NCBI GenBank assembly: GCA_964593795.1
Contig: CAZQJC010000176.1
Location: forward strand, 1-64,000
Length of the DNA stretch: 64,000 nt
DNA from: JAHFDS01 sp964593795
Lineage (GTDB): Bacteria; Myxococcota_A; Polyangia; JAHFDS01
Direction: 5' to 3'
How positions within the stretch are numbered: the first letter of the stretch is position 1; every line of letters starts with the position of its first letter. A program made the translations under genes and the position numbers. Shown piece by piece: positions 1 through 9,356 of this stretch. The notes beneath the pieces were generated by a model. It was given only the letters and a program-made list of their open reading frames with translations, did no database searches and was not told where the DNA came from.

Positions 1-1
1 G

Positions 2-361
2 CTCCGCCTCCCGACCCCGATCTACCTCACCGAGCCGGCCCAGCGGAGATCCGCATCCCTGCCGGCGCCCGACGGCTTGCCCATCACGCCCGCGGATCGG
101 ATCGGGCCCCTACTCCCGCATCAAGCGCGGCCGGTAACACTGAAGACGATCCTCGGCCAGCACGCTTGGACCGAGCCCCAGCGCAAGTGGCTACTGCGTA
201 TCGGAGAGCAGCTCCGGGTCGAGACCGTGGTGGACGCGGAGGCTCTCGATCGAGGGCAGTTTCGTGCCCAGGGCGGCTTCTCCCGCATCAACAAGGTGTT
301 CGACGGGGCCTTGGAGCAGGTCCTCGGCGATCTCGCCGCCCAGATCTGGGCAGCGAGCTAG
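2..361 (+). CDS. hsdR: Type I restriction endonuclease subunit R, C-terminal end (partial)
   Basis: The frame is open from the window edge to a TAG at 359-361, so only the last ~119 codons are present. The visible part carries the C-terminal helical domain typical of EcoEI-type HsdR subunits: QRKWLLRIGEQL, then a GGFSRINKVFDG segment and a terminal LGDLAAQIW. In the family this domain joins the translocase/nuclease subunit to the methyltransferase core. The helicase and nuclease domains lie outside the window. The context supports the call: hsdM and hsdS follow in the same direction. The next gene begins 29 bases downstream, so they are probably one transcript. Confidence 0.85.
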   Translation, partial: LRLPTPIYLTEPAQRRSASLPAPDGLPITPADRIGPLLPHQARPVTLKTILGQHAWTEPQRKWLLRIGEQLRVETVVDAEALDRGQFRAQGGFSRINKVFDGALEQVLGDLAAQIWAAS

Positions 362-390
362 CTCCAACACGAGCGAGAGACGAGGGGGAC

Positions 391-2901
391 ATGGAGGCTG
401 CAGAGGCGAAAATTCAGCGCGTTCTCGAGGGAAGCAAGCAGTTCCTCGTGCCGCACTACCAGCGCCCCTACTCGTGGCGAGTGGACCAGTGGAGAGCACT
501 TTGGCGAGATCTGCTCGAGCTCATCGAGGACCCTGATTCGAAGCCCCACTTCCTCGGCTCCATCGTGACGTCCCCAGCGCGTTCGGTGCCCGAGGGGGTC
601 GAGAAGCGACTGCTCATCGATGGGCAGCAGCGCCTGACCACCCTTCTGGTCCTCTTGACGCTCGTGCGTAACCTCGCCAAGGAGCGTGGCGAGGGCAAGC
701 TCGCAGATCGCATCCAGGACCTCGTGACCAACCGGCACGAGGAGGGCACCGAGCACTACAAGCTCCTTCCGACTCAGGGGGAGGACTCCGCGGACAGCGA
801 CCGCGAGACCTTCATCGGTCTCGTTCGGGGTGAGCCCCGAGAGGGAGGCAGCGGCATCGCCGAGGCCTATCGGTTCTTCTCCGCCAAGCTGCGCCGCGCA
901 GACGCCCCTGACCTGGAGGCGATTCTCCGAACGATCACGTCGAAGCTGACGCTCGTCAGCATCATCCTCGACGAGAAAGACAACCCTCACCGCATCTTCG
1001 AGAGCTTGAACGGGAAGGGGCGACCACTCTCCCAGGCTGACCTCATCCGCAACTACTTCTTCATGCGCCTTCACGAGAAAGAGCACGAGTGGACGTACGT
1101 CGATCTCTGGCGTCCGATGCAGAAGCGCCTGAGCGAGGAGGTCCTGACGGACTTCGTGCGCCACTACCTCATGCGCTCCGGCATCGTGATCCGCGAGACG
1201 GACGTCTACGCGGCTCTCAAGAGCCGGGTGGACGAGGACACCGACCGCAAGCCGCTCGACCATCTGAAGGAGCTGGCCCAGTTCTCCCAGTACTACGAGG
1301 TTCTCCGCGACCCGAACAAGGCTCCCTCGACGGCCATCCGCGAACGTCTCACCCGCCTCAACCGGCTCGAGGTCACCGTCGCCTACCCGCTCCTTCTTGC
1401 CGTGTATGGCGACTTCGCCCGGGGCATCCGAAGCGAGCAGGACTTCTGCCGCGTTCTCGACGTCCTCGAGACGTATCTCGTTCGGCGCTTCATCTGCGGC
1501 GTACCGACCCACGGCTTGAACAAGGTGCTGGCGCCGGTCTACCAGCAGGCTTCCTCGTCCGAGAGCTTCGTGGATTCGGTGGCGCGCATCCTGGCGAAGA
1601 GGAACTGCCCCAGAGACGAGGAGTTCCGGGAGCGCATCTCGTCGGCTCGTGTCTATGCCGGCGGGGAGCGTCGAGAGAAGACGAAGCTCATCCTAGAGCG
1701 CATCGAGGCTGCCCTCGGCCACAAGGAGATGGTGCGCACTGAACCCCTCACGATCGAGCACGTCATGCCGCAGACCCTGACGGACGAGTGGCGGCAGCAC
1801 CTCGGCGAGAGCTGGGAAGTCGATCATGAGCAGTTCCTGCACACCCTCGGGAACCTCACGCTGACCAACTACAACGCCGAGCTCAGCAACTCCTCCTTCG
1901 CCGAGAAGAAGAAGCTCCTGCGCGAGAGCCACGTCGGGATGAACGAGTACTTCGACGGCATGGAGTGCTGGACCGCCAGCGAGATCGAACGCCGAGCCGA
2001 GGTGCTCAGTGACCTCATGCTCTCGATCTGGCCGTACTTCGGCCCGCAAGAGGTTGCCGATGCCACCGAGGCCCACGAGAGCGTCACAGGAACCGTCCCG
2101 AGCCTGGTGCGGGTGCGCTCCGAGGAGCGACCGGTGCAAGCCTGGGTGGATGTCGCAGCCGAGACCCTCGAGGGCATCATCCGCATCGGCGAGGAGGAGT
2201 TTGCTCTCGTCATGCAAGAGCTCCCGAAGTTCGTCAACTTCGACCCCGCAGGCTTCCGGCGCTCGAGCCGGCTCCGCAGGCTGAGCAACGGCGCCTTCGT
2301 CGAGACGAACCTCTCGGCTTCACACATCCATCGCGCATGTCTGCAGGCCGTCGAGGCAGCAGGTCTTGGCCCCGACGACTGGCATGTGACCTATGCCTCG
2401 GTCGCTGCATCCGAGTCCGGCGAGGACGGAGAGGCCGAGCAGCCATCTCAGGCCAAGCAACTGCAGCTCGAGTTCTGGACTCAGGTACGTGAGGCCCTCC
2501 AGCACACCGGGAGCTTCCCGTCCCTTCGCACGCCATCGCCACAGTACTGGTACGATATCGCGATTGGCCGCTCGGGCTTCTGGCTGTCCCTGGCGGCCAA
2601 CATCGTGTCCGGCCGTGTCTCGGTTCGCATCATGTTCGACTCGACGATCGCCGACCGGGCACTCGAAGCACTGACGCCACTTCGCGCCAAGATCGAAAGC
2701 GAGATCGGGGCGCCCCTCGAGTGGAATCCCTATCCGGAGAAGAGACAGAAGAGCATCCGCCTCAGCCTGCCCGCGAACATCACCGACCGAAGCACGTGGC
2801 CCGCCGCCCAGGCCTGGCTGGTCAAGTTGACCTGTGCATTCCGCACGGCCTTCGGCCCGCGTGTATCGGACCTCGAGCTCGGTCCACCAAGGAGCGCCTA
2901 G
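391..2901 (+). CDS. GmrSD-like DUF262/DUF1524 endonuclease with C-terminal DUF4268-like domain
   Basis: An 836-aa protein whose ATG at 391 follows a purine-rich ribosome site (GAGGGGGA). The N-terminus has the DUF262 hallmarks YQRPYSW (residues 23-29) and DGQQRLTT (77-84), the ParB-like nucleotide-using half of GmrSD/BrxU-type modification-dependent restriction enzymes. EHVMPQ near residue 456 and LGNLTLT near 486 match the His-Me-finger (HNH) DUF1524 nuclease half. Residues ~690-830 (LEFWTQVREAL onward) resemble DUF4268, a domain seen in other restriction-linked proteins. Known relatives use NTP and cut modified phage DNA. The gene sits inside the hsd operon between hsdR and hsdM, so it may guard against phages with modified DNA that evade the type I enzyme; that role is inferred. 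Confidence 0.88.
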   Translation: MEAAEAKIQRVLEGSKQFLVPHYQRPYSWRVDQWRALWRDLLELIEDPDSKPHFLGSIVTSPARSVPEGVEKRLLIDGQQRLTTLLVLLTLVRNLAKERGEGKLADRIQDLVTNRHEEGTEHYKLLPTQGEDSADSDRETFIGLVRGEPREGGSGIAEAYRFFSAKLRRADAPDLEAILRTITSKLTLVSIILDEKDNPHRIFESLNGKGRPLSQADLIRNYFFMRLHEKEHEWTYVDLWRPMQKRLSEEVLTDFVRHYLMRSGIVIRETDVYAALKSRVDEDTDRKPLDHLKELAQFSQYYEVLRDPNKAPSTAIRERLTRLNRLEVTVAYPLLLAVYGDFARGIRSEQDFCRVLDVLETYLVRRFICGVPTHGLNKVLAPVYQQASSSESFVDSVARILAKRNCPRDEEFRERISSARVYAGGERREKTKLILERIEAALGHKEMVRTEPLTIEHVMPQTLTDEWRQHLGESWEVDHEQFLHTLGNLTLTNYNAELSNSSFAEKKKLLRESHVGMNEYFDGMECWTASEIERRAEVLSDLMLSIWPYFGPQEVADATEAHESVTGTVPSLVRVRSEERPVQAWVDVAAETLEGIIRIGEEEFALVMQELPKFVNFDPAGFRRSSRLRRLSNGAFVETNLSASHIHRACLQAVEAAGLGPDDWHVTYASVAASESGEDGEAEQPSQAKQLQLEFWTQVREALQHTGSFPSLRTPSPQYWYDIAIGRSGFWLSLAANIVSGRVSVRIMFDSTIADRALEALTPLRAKIESEIGAPLEWNPYPEKRQKSIRLSLPANITDRSTWPAAQAWLVKLTCAFRTAFGPRVSDLELGPPRSA

Positions 2902-2905
2902 TCCA

Positions 2906-4327
2906 ATGCCCGGTTCGACTCAGGACATCGTCCAGAAGCTATGGAACCTCTGCCACGTCCTCCGAGACGACGGCATCACGTATCACGAGTACGTCACCGA
3001 GTTGACCTACCTGCTCTTCCTGAAGATGGCGAAGGAGACCGGCGTCGAGAGCCAGCTCCCGAAGGGCTATCGCTGGGGAGACGTGGAGAGCAAGGAGGGC
3101 ACGGAGCTCCTGAACTTCTACCGGTCCCTCTTGCTCCACCTCGGCTCGCACGGCTCCAGTCGTGTGCAGGCCATCTACGCCAACGCTGGCACCTCGATCA
3201 AGGTGCCCCGCAACCTCAAGAAGCTCGTGGACGCTATCGACGAGCTGGACTGGTACTCGGCTCGCACCGAGGGCCTTGGTGATCTCTACGAGGGCCTCCT
3301 CGAGAAGAACGCCGGGGAAAAGAAGTCAGGGGCCGGTCAGTACTTCACGCCACGACCGCTCATCGACTCCATCGTGCACCTGGTCAAACCACGGGCCGGC
3401 GAGCTGGTGCAGGACCCAGCTGCCGGCACGGCCGGCTTTCTCATCGCCGCAGACAAGTACATCAAGGCCGAGACCGACGAGCTGTTCAAGCTGCCAGAGA
3501 AGGACCAAGTGTTCCAGCGGCAGCGCGCCTTCTATGGCGCCGAACTGGTGCAGGACACGCATCGGCTGGCGCTGATGAACCTCATGCTCCACGGCATAGA
3601 GGGCGACCTGCGCCTGGGAGACACCCTCTCGCAGCTCGGAGCCAGCCTGCCCAAGGCCGACGTGGTGCTCACGAACCCGCCATTCGGCACCAAGAAGGGT
3701 GGCGGCCTGCCGACGCGAGATGACTTCACCTTTCCGACCTCGAACAAGCAACTCGCGTTCCTCCAGCACGTGTACCGGACGCTCAAGCCAGGAGGACGGG
3801 CGGCCGTCGTGCTTCCCGACAACGTGCTCTTCGAGGAGAACACGGGCGCGCAGATCCGCGCCGACCTGATGGATAAGTGCGACCTGCACACCATCCTGCG
3901 GCTGCCCACCGGTATCTTCTACGCCCAGGGTGTGAAGACCAACGTCCTGTTCTTCACCCGAGGCGAGCGTGACGCAGGCAGCACGAAGGCCGTATGGTTC
4001 TACGACATGCGCACGAACACTCCGGTGTTTGGGAAGCGCACGCCTCTAACGCGGGAGCACCTCGCCGACTTTGAGAAGTCCTTCGGCTCGGACCCGCTGG
4101 GCAAGGCCCGGCGGAGGGACACCGGCGAGGAGGGACGCTTCCGCAAGGTCACCCGCGAGGACATCAAGGCCCGGGGCGACAACCTGGACCTCACCTGGCT
4201 CAAGGACGAAGGGTTGGGGGACGCAGACGGCCTGCCTGAACCTGACGACCTCGCCGCCGAGATCCTCGGACTTCTGCGGTCTGCGGTGACAGAGATCGAG
4301 TCCCTTCGGCAGGAGCTCAGCCGGTGA
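2906..4327 (+). CDS. hsdM: Type I DNA methyltransferase subunit M
   Basis: A 473-aa N6-adenine methyltransferase. The ATG at 2906 is chosen because AAGGAG (2889-2894) lies 11 bases upstream; an upstream extension would run into the preceding gene. Order: HsdM N-terminal helical domain (LWNLCHVLRDDGITYHEY), then the Rossmann methylase with S-adenosylmethionine motif I DPAAGTAGFL near residue 170 and catalytic NPPFG near 256. Length is slightly short for the family (~480-530). It forms the M2S methylase core with the adjacent HsdS and, with HsdR, the restriction complex. Its stop overlaps the hsdS start (GTGA), so the two are translationally coupled. Confidence 0.95.
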   Translation: MPGSTQDIVQKLWNLCHVLRDDGITYHEYVTELTYLLFLKMAKETGVESQLPKGYRWGDVESKEGTELLNFYRSLLLHLGSHGSSRVQAIYANAGTSIKVPRNLKKLVDAIDELDWYSARTEGLGDLYEGLLEKNAGEKKSGAGQYFTPRPLIDSIVHLVKPRAGELVQDPAAGTAGFLIAADKYIKAETDELFKLPEKDQVFQRQRAFYGAELVQDTHRLALMNLMLHGIEGDLRLGDTLSQLGASLPKADVVLTNPPFGTKKGGGLPTRDDFTFPTSNKQLAFLQHVYRTLKPGGRAAVVLPDNVLFEENTGAQIRADLMDKCDLHTILRLPTGIFYAQGVKTNVLFFTRGERDAGSTKAVWFYDMRTNTPVFGKRTPLTREHLADFEKSFGSDPLGKARRRDTGEEGRFRKVTREDIKARGDNLDLTWLKDEGLGDADGLPEPDDLAAEILGLLRSAVTEIESLRQELSR

Positions 4328-5904
4328 CAGACGGTCCACGTGGCTGGGCGCGTGTGCCTGTTCGCGATGTGGGCCGCGTGCAGCTCGGCAGGCAGCGGTC
4401 GCCAGAACATCACCAGGGGCCGAACATGCGCCCGTACCTTCGGGTTGCCAACGTGTTCGAGGATCGGATCGATCTCCGCGACGTCATGGAGATGAACTTC
4501 TCGGCAAGCGAGGCCGCGCAATACGAGCTGAAGCCGGGTGACATTCTTCTGAACGAAGGCCAGAGCCGAGAGCTTGTTGGACGGCCGGCCATGTATCGAG
4601 GCGAGTTACCCGGCGCCTGCTTCACAAACTCGCTCGTTCGATTCGAAGCTGGTCCGGGGATCCTCCCCGAGTTCGCGCTCCAGCTCTTTCGGCACTACCT
4701 CAAGGCTGGCAGGTTCCAAGAGATCGCCCAGATCACTACGAACATCGCTCATCTCGGCGCAGGGCGATTCGGCGCCCTCGAGATTCCCCTGCCCCCCCTT
4801 TCTGAGCAGCGGCGCATCGTGACCAGGCTCAAGGAACTGCTGGCCCAGAGCCGGCGGGCCAAGGCGGCAATGCAAGCCACCTCGGCACTATTCGAACGCC
4901 TACGCCAATCAATACTGGCCGCCGCTTTCCGGGGCGATCTCACCGCCGACTGGCGCCAGCAGCACCGCGACGTCGAGCCTGCCGAAGAGCTCCTCAGGCG
5001 AATCCGGGTCGAGCGCCGCGGGAAGTGGGAGGAGGCCGAGCTGGCCAAGCTCAAGGCTAAGGGCAAGCTGCCCACCGACGACCACTGGAAGGAGAGATAC
5101 GAGGAGCCGAAGCCAGCAGGCACCTACGGCCTACCGGACTTGCCGAATGGTTGGTGCTGGGCCCGAGCCGAGGAGGTCTGCGGCTTCATCACCAAGGGTA
5201 CAACACCCGCCGCGGAACAGATGAGCGCCGGCGCCGGGGAGGTCCCGTTTATCAAGGTTTACAATCTGACGACCACTGGGGACCTGGACTTTTCCGTCGA
5301 GCCCACCTTCGTAGATAGGGCGACCCACTGCAACGAGCTGGCACGGTCAAGAGTCCTGCCCAACGATGTGCTCATGAACATCGTGGGTCCCCCGCTAGGC
5401 AAGGTGTCTGTTGTCCCAGGCACGTATCCAGAGTGGAACATCAACCAAGCTATCGCGGTCTTTCGGCCGATAGCTGGACGGTTAGACACGAGCTTTCTCA
5501 CGCTGGCACTCCTGCACGGCGACACCATCCAGCGCGCCGTACGCCAGGCGAAGGCAACTGTTGGCCAGTTCAACCTGACGCTGGAGATCTGCCGTAGCAT
5601 GCCGCTTCCCCTGGCTCCAAGCGCTGAACAGCTAGCCATCGCTGCACGCGTTCGACAGAACCTCGCTGCGATTCGGACCACCTCTGAGGCGGCTGCCGGT
5701 GTAGCTGAGCAGCTCGGCAGTCTGGAGACTGTCCTTCTCACCAAGGCATTCCGGGGCGAGCTCGTCGAGCAGGACCCGAACGACGAGCCTGCCGAGATCA
5801 TGCTCTCGCGGCTCAAGGCCCAGGCCTCTAAGGAGGGCGAGGTCGCGAAGCGGCGACCAGGAAAACGTGGAACTGATAGACCGCCAGCGCGACGGAGAGC
5901 CTGA
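4324..5904 (+). CDS. hsdS: Type I restriction-modification specificity subunit S
   Basis: A 526-aa specificity subunit with two target-recognition domains. Start is the GTG of a GTGA overlap with hsdM. The first recognition domain covers ~1-160 (PYLRVANV near 37) and ends in the helical spacer PPLSEQRRIVTRLKELL near residue 160. The second begins at YGLPDLPNGWCWAR (~267), with FIKVYNL near 311. It closes with a second spacer (SAEQLAIAARVRQNL) and the conserved KAFRGELV tail. The arrangement gives a bipartite DNA target; the target itself cannot be read from sequence. Neighbours hsdM and hsdR complete the system. Confidence 0.93.
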   Translation: MTDGPRGWARVPVRDVGRVQLGRQRSPEHHQGPNMRPYLRVANVFEDRIDLRDVMEMNFSASEAAQYELKPGDILLNEGQSRELVGRPAMYRGELPGACFTNSLVRFEAGPGILPEFALQLFRHYLKAGRFQEIAQITTNIAHLGAGRFGALEIPLPPLSEQRRIVTRLKELLAQSRRAKAAMQATSALFERLRQSILAAAFRGDLTADWRQQHRDVEPAEELLRRIRVERRGKWEEAELAKLKAKGKLPTDDHWKERYEEPKPAGTYGLPDLPNGWCWARAEEVCGFITKGTTPAAEQMSAGAGEVPFIKVYNLTTTGDLDFSVEPTFVDRATHCNELARSRVLPNDVLMNIVGPPLGKVSVVPGTYPEWNINQAIAVFRPIAGRLDTSFLTLALLHGDTIQRAVRQAKATVGQFNLTLEICRSMPLPLAPSAEQLAIAARVRQNLAAIRTTSEAAAGVAEQLGSLETVLLTKAFRGELVEQDPNDEPAEIMLSRLKAQASKEGEVAKRRPGKRGTDRPPARRRA

Positions 5905-5996
5905 GGTGGTCGTGGAGAGAGAGTGCTGACGATAGCCGCCCTTCCGTCATGAGTTGGCCGAAGCGTGGGCGGGGAAAGCCAGGTTGGTGAGGAACT

Positions 5997-6557
5997 ATGG
6001 CGGCTCTGATCCGAACGTTTGGTCTATGGTGGGACAATCGGTTGGTCGAATGGAAGGGGAAGAGAGGGCGGGCCGGCGAGAAACCGAAGCTTTGGGGAGG
6101 TCCCAAACCGACCTCGAAGGAAGAGAACTGGGTCGACTTCTGGGAACAGGTGGGGTTCTACGCCCTTCACGACAACGGAGAGCGCCTTCTGTACGTGGGG
6201 CAGGTCGGTGATGGCGAGCAGCGCTTGGGCGCCCGCCTTCGGCAGCACCTCAAAGACGAGTTGATGGGACGATGGCGCTACTTCTCCTGGTTCGGACTGG
6301 GCTGGGTAAGCGAGCGGGGCGAGTTGAAATCCGACGCCGCGAACTTCAACATCGGCCGAGCGGAGATCCTCGACCCGATTGAGGTCGTTCTCATCCATCT
6401 CACCGAGCCTCGGCTAAACCGGAGTTGGGGAAACAGGAACAGGCACGGAATGGAGCGCTACTACCAGCCCAGGCGATACCAGAGGTGGCTCGGGCTCGAG
6501 GAAGCAGGAGCTTCGGAAGCTGAGGAAGGGGATGGCGACGAGGAGGTGGACGAATAG
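5997..6557 (+). CDS. GIY-YIG-like nuclease-fold protein
   Basis: A 186-aa protein with ATG at 5997 preceded by GAGG. Residues ~52-85 contain GFYALHD and LYVGQV followed by RLGARLRQH, matching the order of the GIY, YIG and catalytic-Arg segments of GIY-YIG nucleases (GFY and YVG here). A Glu-rich tail (EAGASEAEEGDGDEEVDE) ends it. It lies 92 bases after hsdS in the same direction and may belong to the restriction operon. Small GIY-YIG proteins of this kind occur beside restriction genes; whether this one cuts DNA is not shown by the sequence. Confidence 0.65.
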   Translation: MAALIRTFGLWWDNRLVEWKGKRGRAGEKPKLWGGPKPTSKEENWVDFWEQVGFYALHDNGERLLYVGQVGDGEQRLGARLRQHLKDELMGRWRYFSWFGLGWVSERGELKSDAANFNIGRAEILDPIEVVLIHLTEPRLNRSWGNRNRHGMERYYQPRRYQRWLGLEEAGASEAEEGDGDEEVDE

Positions 6558-6567
6558 GGACCCGGCG

Positions 6568-9228
6568 CTAAGGTTGGTCGCCGGAGGCATCTCTGTGGAG
6601 CAGGGCGTAGAGGCCCGGGGCCGCCGGACCGGCGACAGGAAGAAGTTCCATGAGTCGTTCACGCATACGTCGCCGTTGGCCGGACGACACCTCGCCCAGT
6701 GCATGCACGATGTTCCTCATCTCGTCTCTTGGGGCGGACAGGATCCAGGAGAGCGAGTGCGCTCGATCCAGGCTCTTCACGAGCTCTTCACGTCCACGAT
6801 CTATAGAGAGCTGCCAGACCCGGGAGGCCGCTGCTTGGCCGAGGCCCCGCCGATCCTCGGAGAGAGTCACGAGTAGGTCGAGGTCGGTAGTGTCGAGCTC
6901 GGGCAAGAAGTGCTCGAGCCAGTTGACCTTTGGCTCGTGGTCGTCTTTCGAGAGGCCGCGCAAGAGCGCCCTCTTGAGAGCCGGTGGAAGTCGCCGAGCA
7001 GCCTCGTACTCCAGGTAGTTCCCGCCGAGAGCATCGTAGTCCGAGGGAATGCTGTGGAGCTTGTCCTCGCAGCCGGACTCCCGGAAGGCGTCCTCGAAGG
7101 CCCCTGGGTCGATGAGTGCCAGCATTGTGTCGGCCCATTCCCCGAAATTGGTCTGCCAGACAGAGGCAGCGACGATCGGGTCTCCCTTCTGGTGTTCGAG
7201 CTCGAACGCCCAGCAGCGAGCAACGGTTGCCACCTGCACCTCCGAAGACTCCTGCGCAAGAAGGAGCGGGAAGATCCGGCGAAGGTCTTGGTGGAGCCTG
7301 CTCCAGTACTGGGCATCGACCGGCCATCCGGTGATGAAGAGCCAGGGCCAGAAGCAGGCAGGAACATCGTGAGGTCCAGGGAGCTTCTGGCCCCGACACT
7401 TCTCAAGAGCCTTTGCAGCCACGAGCATCCAGACTTGGTGCTCGGGCAAGGGCCCGCCCCGCGCGGTGCCCACGTCCATGTTCCGTGGGAAATCAGCAAG
7501 AGCGAGCCGGTCGTTCCAACCCGGAAGCCACCAGCCCGGCCCCTGGACCCGCTCCGGTCGGGGCACAGAGAGGCTGAACTGCCAGGCTGCGGCAAGCCAA
7601 AGAGCATGGGCGGCTCTATCCGCGTGGTCGGGTCTGCGCGTCAGTGGAAGAGGAGTGGACGGCGACTCGAAGCGCCTCAAGAGGTCGAGCTGGAGGATGC
7701 CCAACCGCTGCAGCACCAGGTGTGACCTCTCCGGAACCTGCCAGCCCAGAAGGAGCCGCCGACCCACCGCATGGAAGAGAGCTTCGATCGCGCCAACATG
7801 GCCAAGGGCATCCAGCGTGAGTGGCAGTGCCTTCTCCACGAGCTCCAACAGCTCGTGTGGGGGCCGCGCATCAAGCCACTGGTCCGTCAGCGCCCTGCGC
7901 GAGGCATCAACAGCCCATGCGCCCCAGCGTTGAATGTCGGCCGTCTTCTCGTTGAGGACGGCCTGCTCGATCGCGACAGCCGCCCATCTGGGGTAGACGC
8001 TCAGTCCGGCAGAGCAGCATCGAAGGGTCCCAGCCTCAACGAGCTGATGCACGGCGCCTTCTGCGGGCGGCTTCGCACGGTCAGCCAGCGCCTCGCCTTC
8101 CTTCTTCCGCGCAGCTGCGGTGCCGAGGCCGGCCAGCTTCAGGATGTCTCCACTCGTGATCTCCGCACCCGCCCAGGTCTTGGGAACCAGTCCAGTCCAG
8201 CCCTCCACGCTCAATGGCCCGAGAGGAACCTCCGCCTGCTCGAGTCGAGCACGGAGCAGCTGCTCGACGAGCTTCTCCCCTTCGAGTGCCAACCAGCGGT
8301 CGCGAAGGCCCAGGACTCGGCCGTGGTGCTGTTGAGCCCAGGTCCTGAGGTTCGGCTTCTTCTTGAGGCCTCCGTTGTCATGAACGGCGCGGAGGAAGGT
8401 CAGTAGATCGCCAGGGCTCGTGAAGAGCTCGCCGCGGGGATCGTTCGTTCCGAGCCACTGGAGCACATCTTCGACCCAGCTGGGCTCGGGGCTCAGCCTC
8501 TCCGCCGTCCACCGCACCAACCGTGACCTCCAGTCCGGCTTTAGCGCGAACCTCGCGTCCACGATTCCGCTGACCACCGAGGGGCGATCGAAGCCCGCCA
8601 GTACGACGGTATGCGCGTCACGGCGCGCAAGACTCCTGAGGGTCGCAGTGGCCGCTTCACCTCCAGGCAGGTCCACCTCCACCACGAGGGGCACCGATGG
8701 ATCGACCTCTCGAGGGAGCTCGGCAAGGGTCAGCAGCTGCCTCGTGTGAACGCCCCCGGCGTGGTGGCGCTGCAGCTGACTCACGACGAGTGACTTGCCC
8801 ATGCCAGGGGGTGCCACTAGCCACGTGCAGTGGTGCCGCGCCAAGTGATGGGCGACGAGGTTGCCAAGCCAGCCGCCCTGGCCAACTGCACACGGCGTGT
8901 CCCAGGACTCCAGGGGCCTGAGCTCCGGCAGTGCCTCGACGACGACGCCGTCATCGGAGCGTGGGAGCAACTCGCTCACAGGAACCCCAAGAACCCGCGC
9001 CACGGCCTCGAGGGCCGTGTCCTGCCGGAGACGCCACCAGGAGTGGTCGCCACTGGGGTTGCAGAGCAGGCTCAGCTTGGAAGCGAGCGAGGCGGCCTGG
9101 TAGTCGCACTCCGGGTCGAGCTTCTGCCAGACCGGGAGGACCTTCTCGGCCGCGGCAGCCATCTTGCCGAGACCAAGCCGCTTGAAGGCCGCCTTGATGT
9201 CCATGCTTGTAAGTAGATACGTTCCCAT
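6568..9228 (-). CDS. Large P-loop NTPase with N-terminal HTH-like and helical C-terminal regions
   Basis: About 886 residues from ATG at 9228; an ATG at 9204 (MDIKAAFKRLG) and a TTG at 9261 are alternative starts, none with a strong ribosome site. The first ~90 residues look like a helix-turn-helix module (ASLASKLSLL ... VARVLGVPVSELL). A Walker A sequence APPGMGKS follows near residue 140. The rest is Leu/Trp-rich and helical, without recognised catalytic motifs. This architecture (sensor, NTPase, helical repeats) recalls STAND-type regulators, but no clear Walker B Asp-Glu pair was found. It is convergent with the GIY-YIG gene and divergent from the Zorya-like run, so it may be a defence gene or a regulator of either block. 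Function unknown. Confidence 0.6.
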   Translation of the reverse strand: MGTYLLTSMDIKAAFKRLGLGKMAAAAEKVLPVWQKLDPECDYQAASLASKLSLLCNPSGDHSWWRLRQDTALEAVARVLGVPVSELLPRSDDGVVVEALPELRPLESWDTPCAVGQGGWLGNLVAHHLARHHCTWLVAPPGMGKSLVVSQLQRHHAGGVHTRQLLTLAELPREVDPSVPLVVEVDLPGGEAATATLRSLARRDAHTVVLAGFDRPSVVSGIVDARFALKPDWRSRLVRWTAERLSPEPSWVEDVLQWLGTNDPRGELFTSPGDLLTFLRAVHDNGGLKKKPNLRTWAQQHHGRVLGLRDRWLALEGEKLVEQLLRARLEQAEVPLGPLSVEGWTGLVPKTWAGAEITSGDILKLAGLGTAAARKKEGEALADRAKPPAEGAVHQLVEAGTLRCCSAGLSVYPRWAAVAIEQAVLNEKTADIQRWGAWAVDASRRALTDQWLDARPPHELLELVEKALPLTLDALGHVGAIEALFHAVGRRLLLGWQVPERSHLVLQRLGILQLDLLRRFESPSTPLPLTRRPDHADRAAHALWLAAAWQFSLSVPRPERVQGPGWWLPGWNDRLALADFPRNMDVGTARGGPLPEHQVWMLVAAKALEKCRGQKLPGPHDVPACFWPWLFITGWPVDAQYWSRLHQDLRRIFPLLLAQESSEVQVATVARCWAFELEHQKGDPIVAASVWQTNFGEWADTMLALIDPGAFEDAFRESGCEDKLHSIPSDYDALGGNYLEYEAARRLPPALKRALLRGLSKDDHEPKVNWLEHFLPELDTTDLDLLVTLSEDRRGLGQAAASRVWQLSIDRGREELVKSLDRAHSLSWILSAPRDEMRNIVHALGEVSSGQRRRMRERLMELLPVAGPAAPGLYALLHRDASGDQP

Positions 9229-9232
9229 GCTG

Positions 9233-9261
9233 ATATTCAACTGAAATTTATGACTGTTCAA
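9233..9261 (-). promoter_or_regulatory. Possible sigma70-type promoter of the NTPase gene
   Basis: Reading the minus strand, TTGAAC (9261-9256) is followed after exactly 17 bases by GAATAT (9238-9233). The stretch is AT-rich in an otherwise GC-rich region. Transcription from here would begin at or just past 9228, which would favour the internal ATG at 9204 as start. The -10 match is only three of six, so the call is weak. Confidence 0.3.
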
Positions 9262-9300
9262 TCGTATCGGTTGATGGTTCTTCTGGATCTCCTTCGCTGA

Positions 9301-9320
9301 GTGATCTAGAGATCGATCAC
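9301..9320. repeat. Inverted repeat in the divergent intergenic region
   Basis: GTGATC (9301-9306) and GATCAC (9315-9320) are exact inverted arms 8 bases apart. They lie between the divergent NTPase gene and the 57-aa gene. A dimeric repressor operator is one reading; no cognate regulator can be named. Confidence 0.3.
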
Positions 9321-9356
9321 CTGGGCATGGAGCTCAGCAACCTGGAGGAGATCGAC

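Noticed and set aside
358..1512. Long open frame on the minus strand opposite the DUF262 gene
   Set aside because: It is a shadow of a well-supported gene in GC-rich DNA, with no ribosome site and no domain; similar minus or plus shadows occur at 1693-2217, 20239-21282 and 58701-60089 for the same reason.
9327..9356. Upstream start for the 57-aa gene
   Set aside because: The ribosome site GGAGGAG lies after this ATG and fits the one at 9357.
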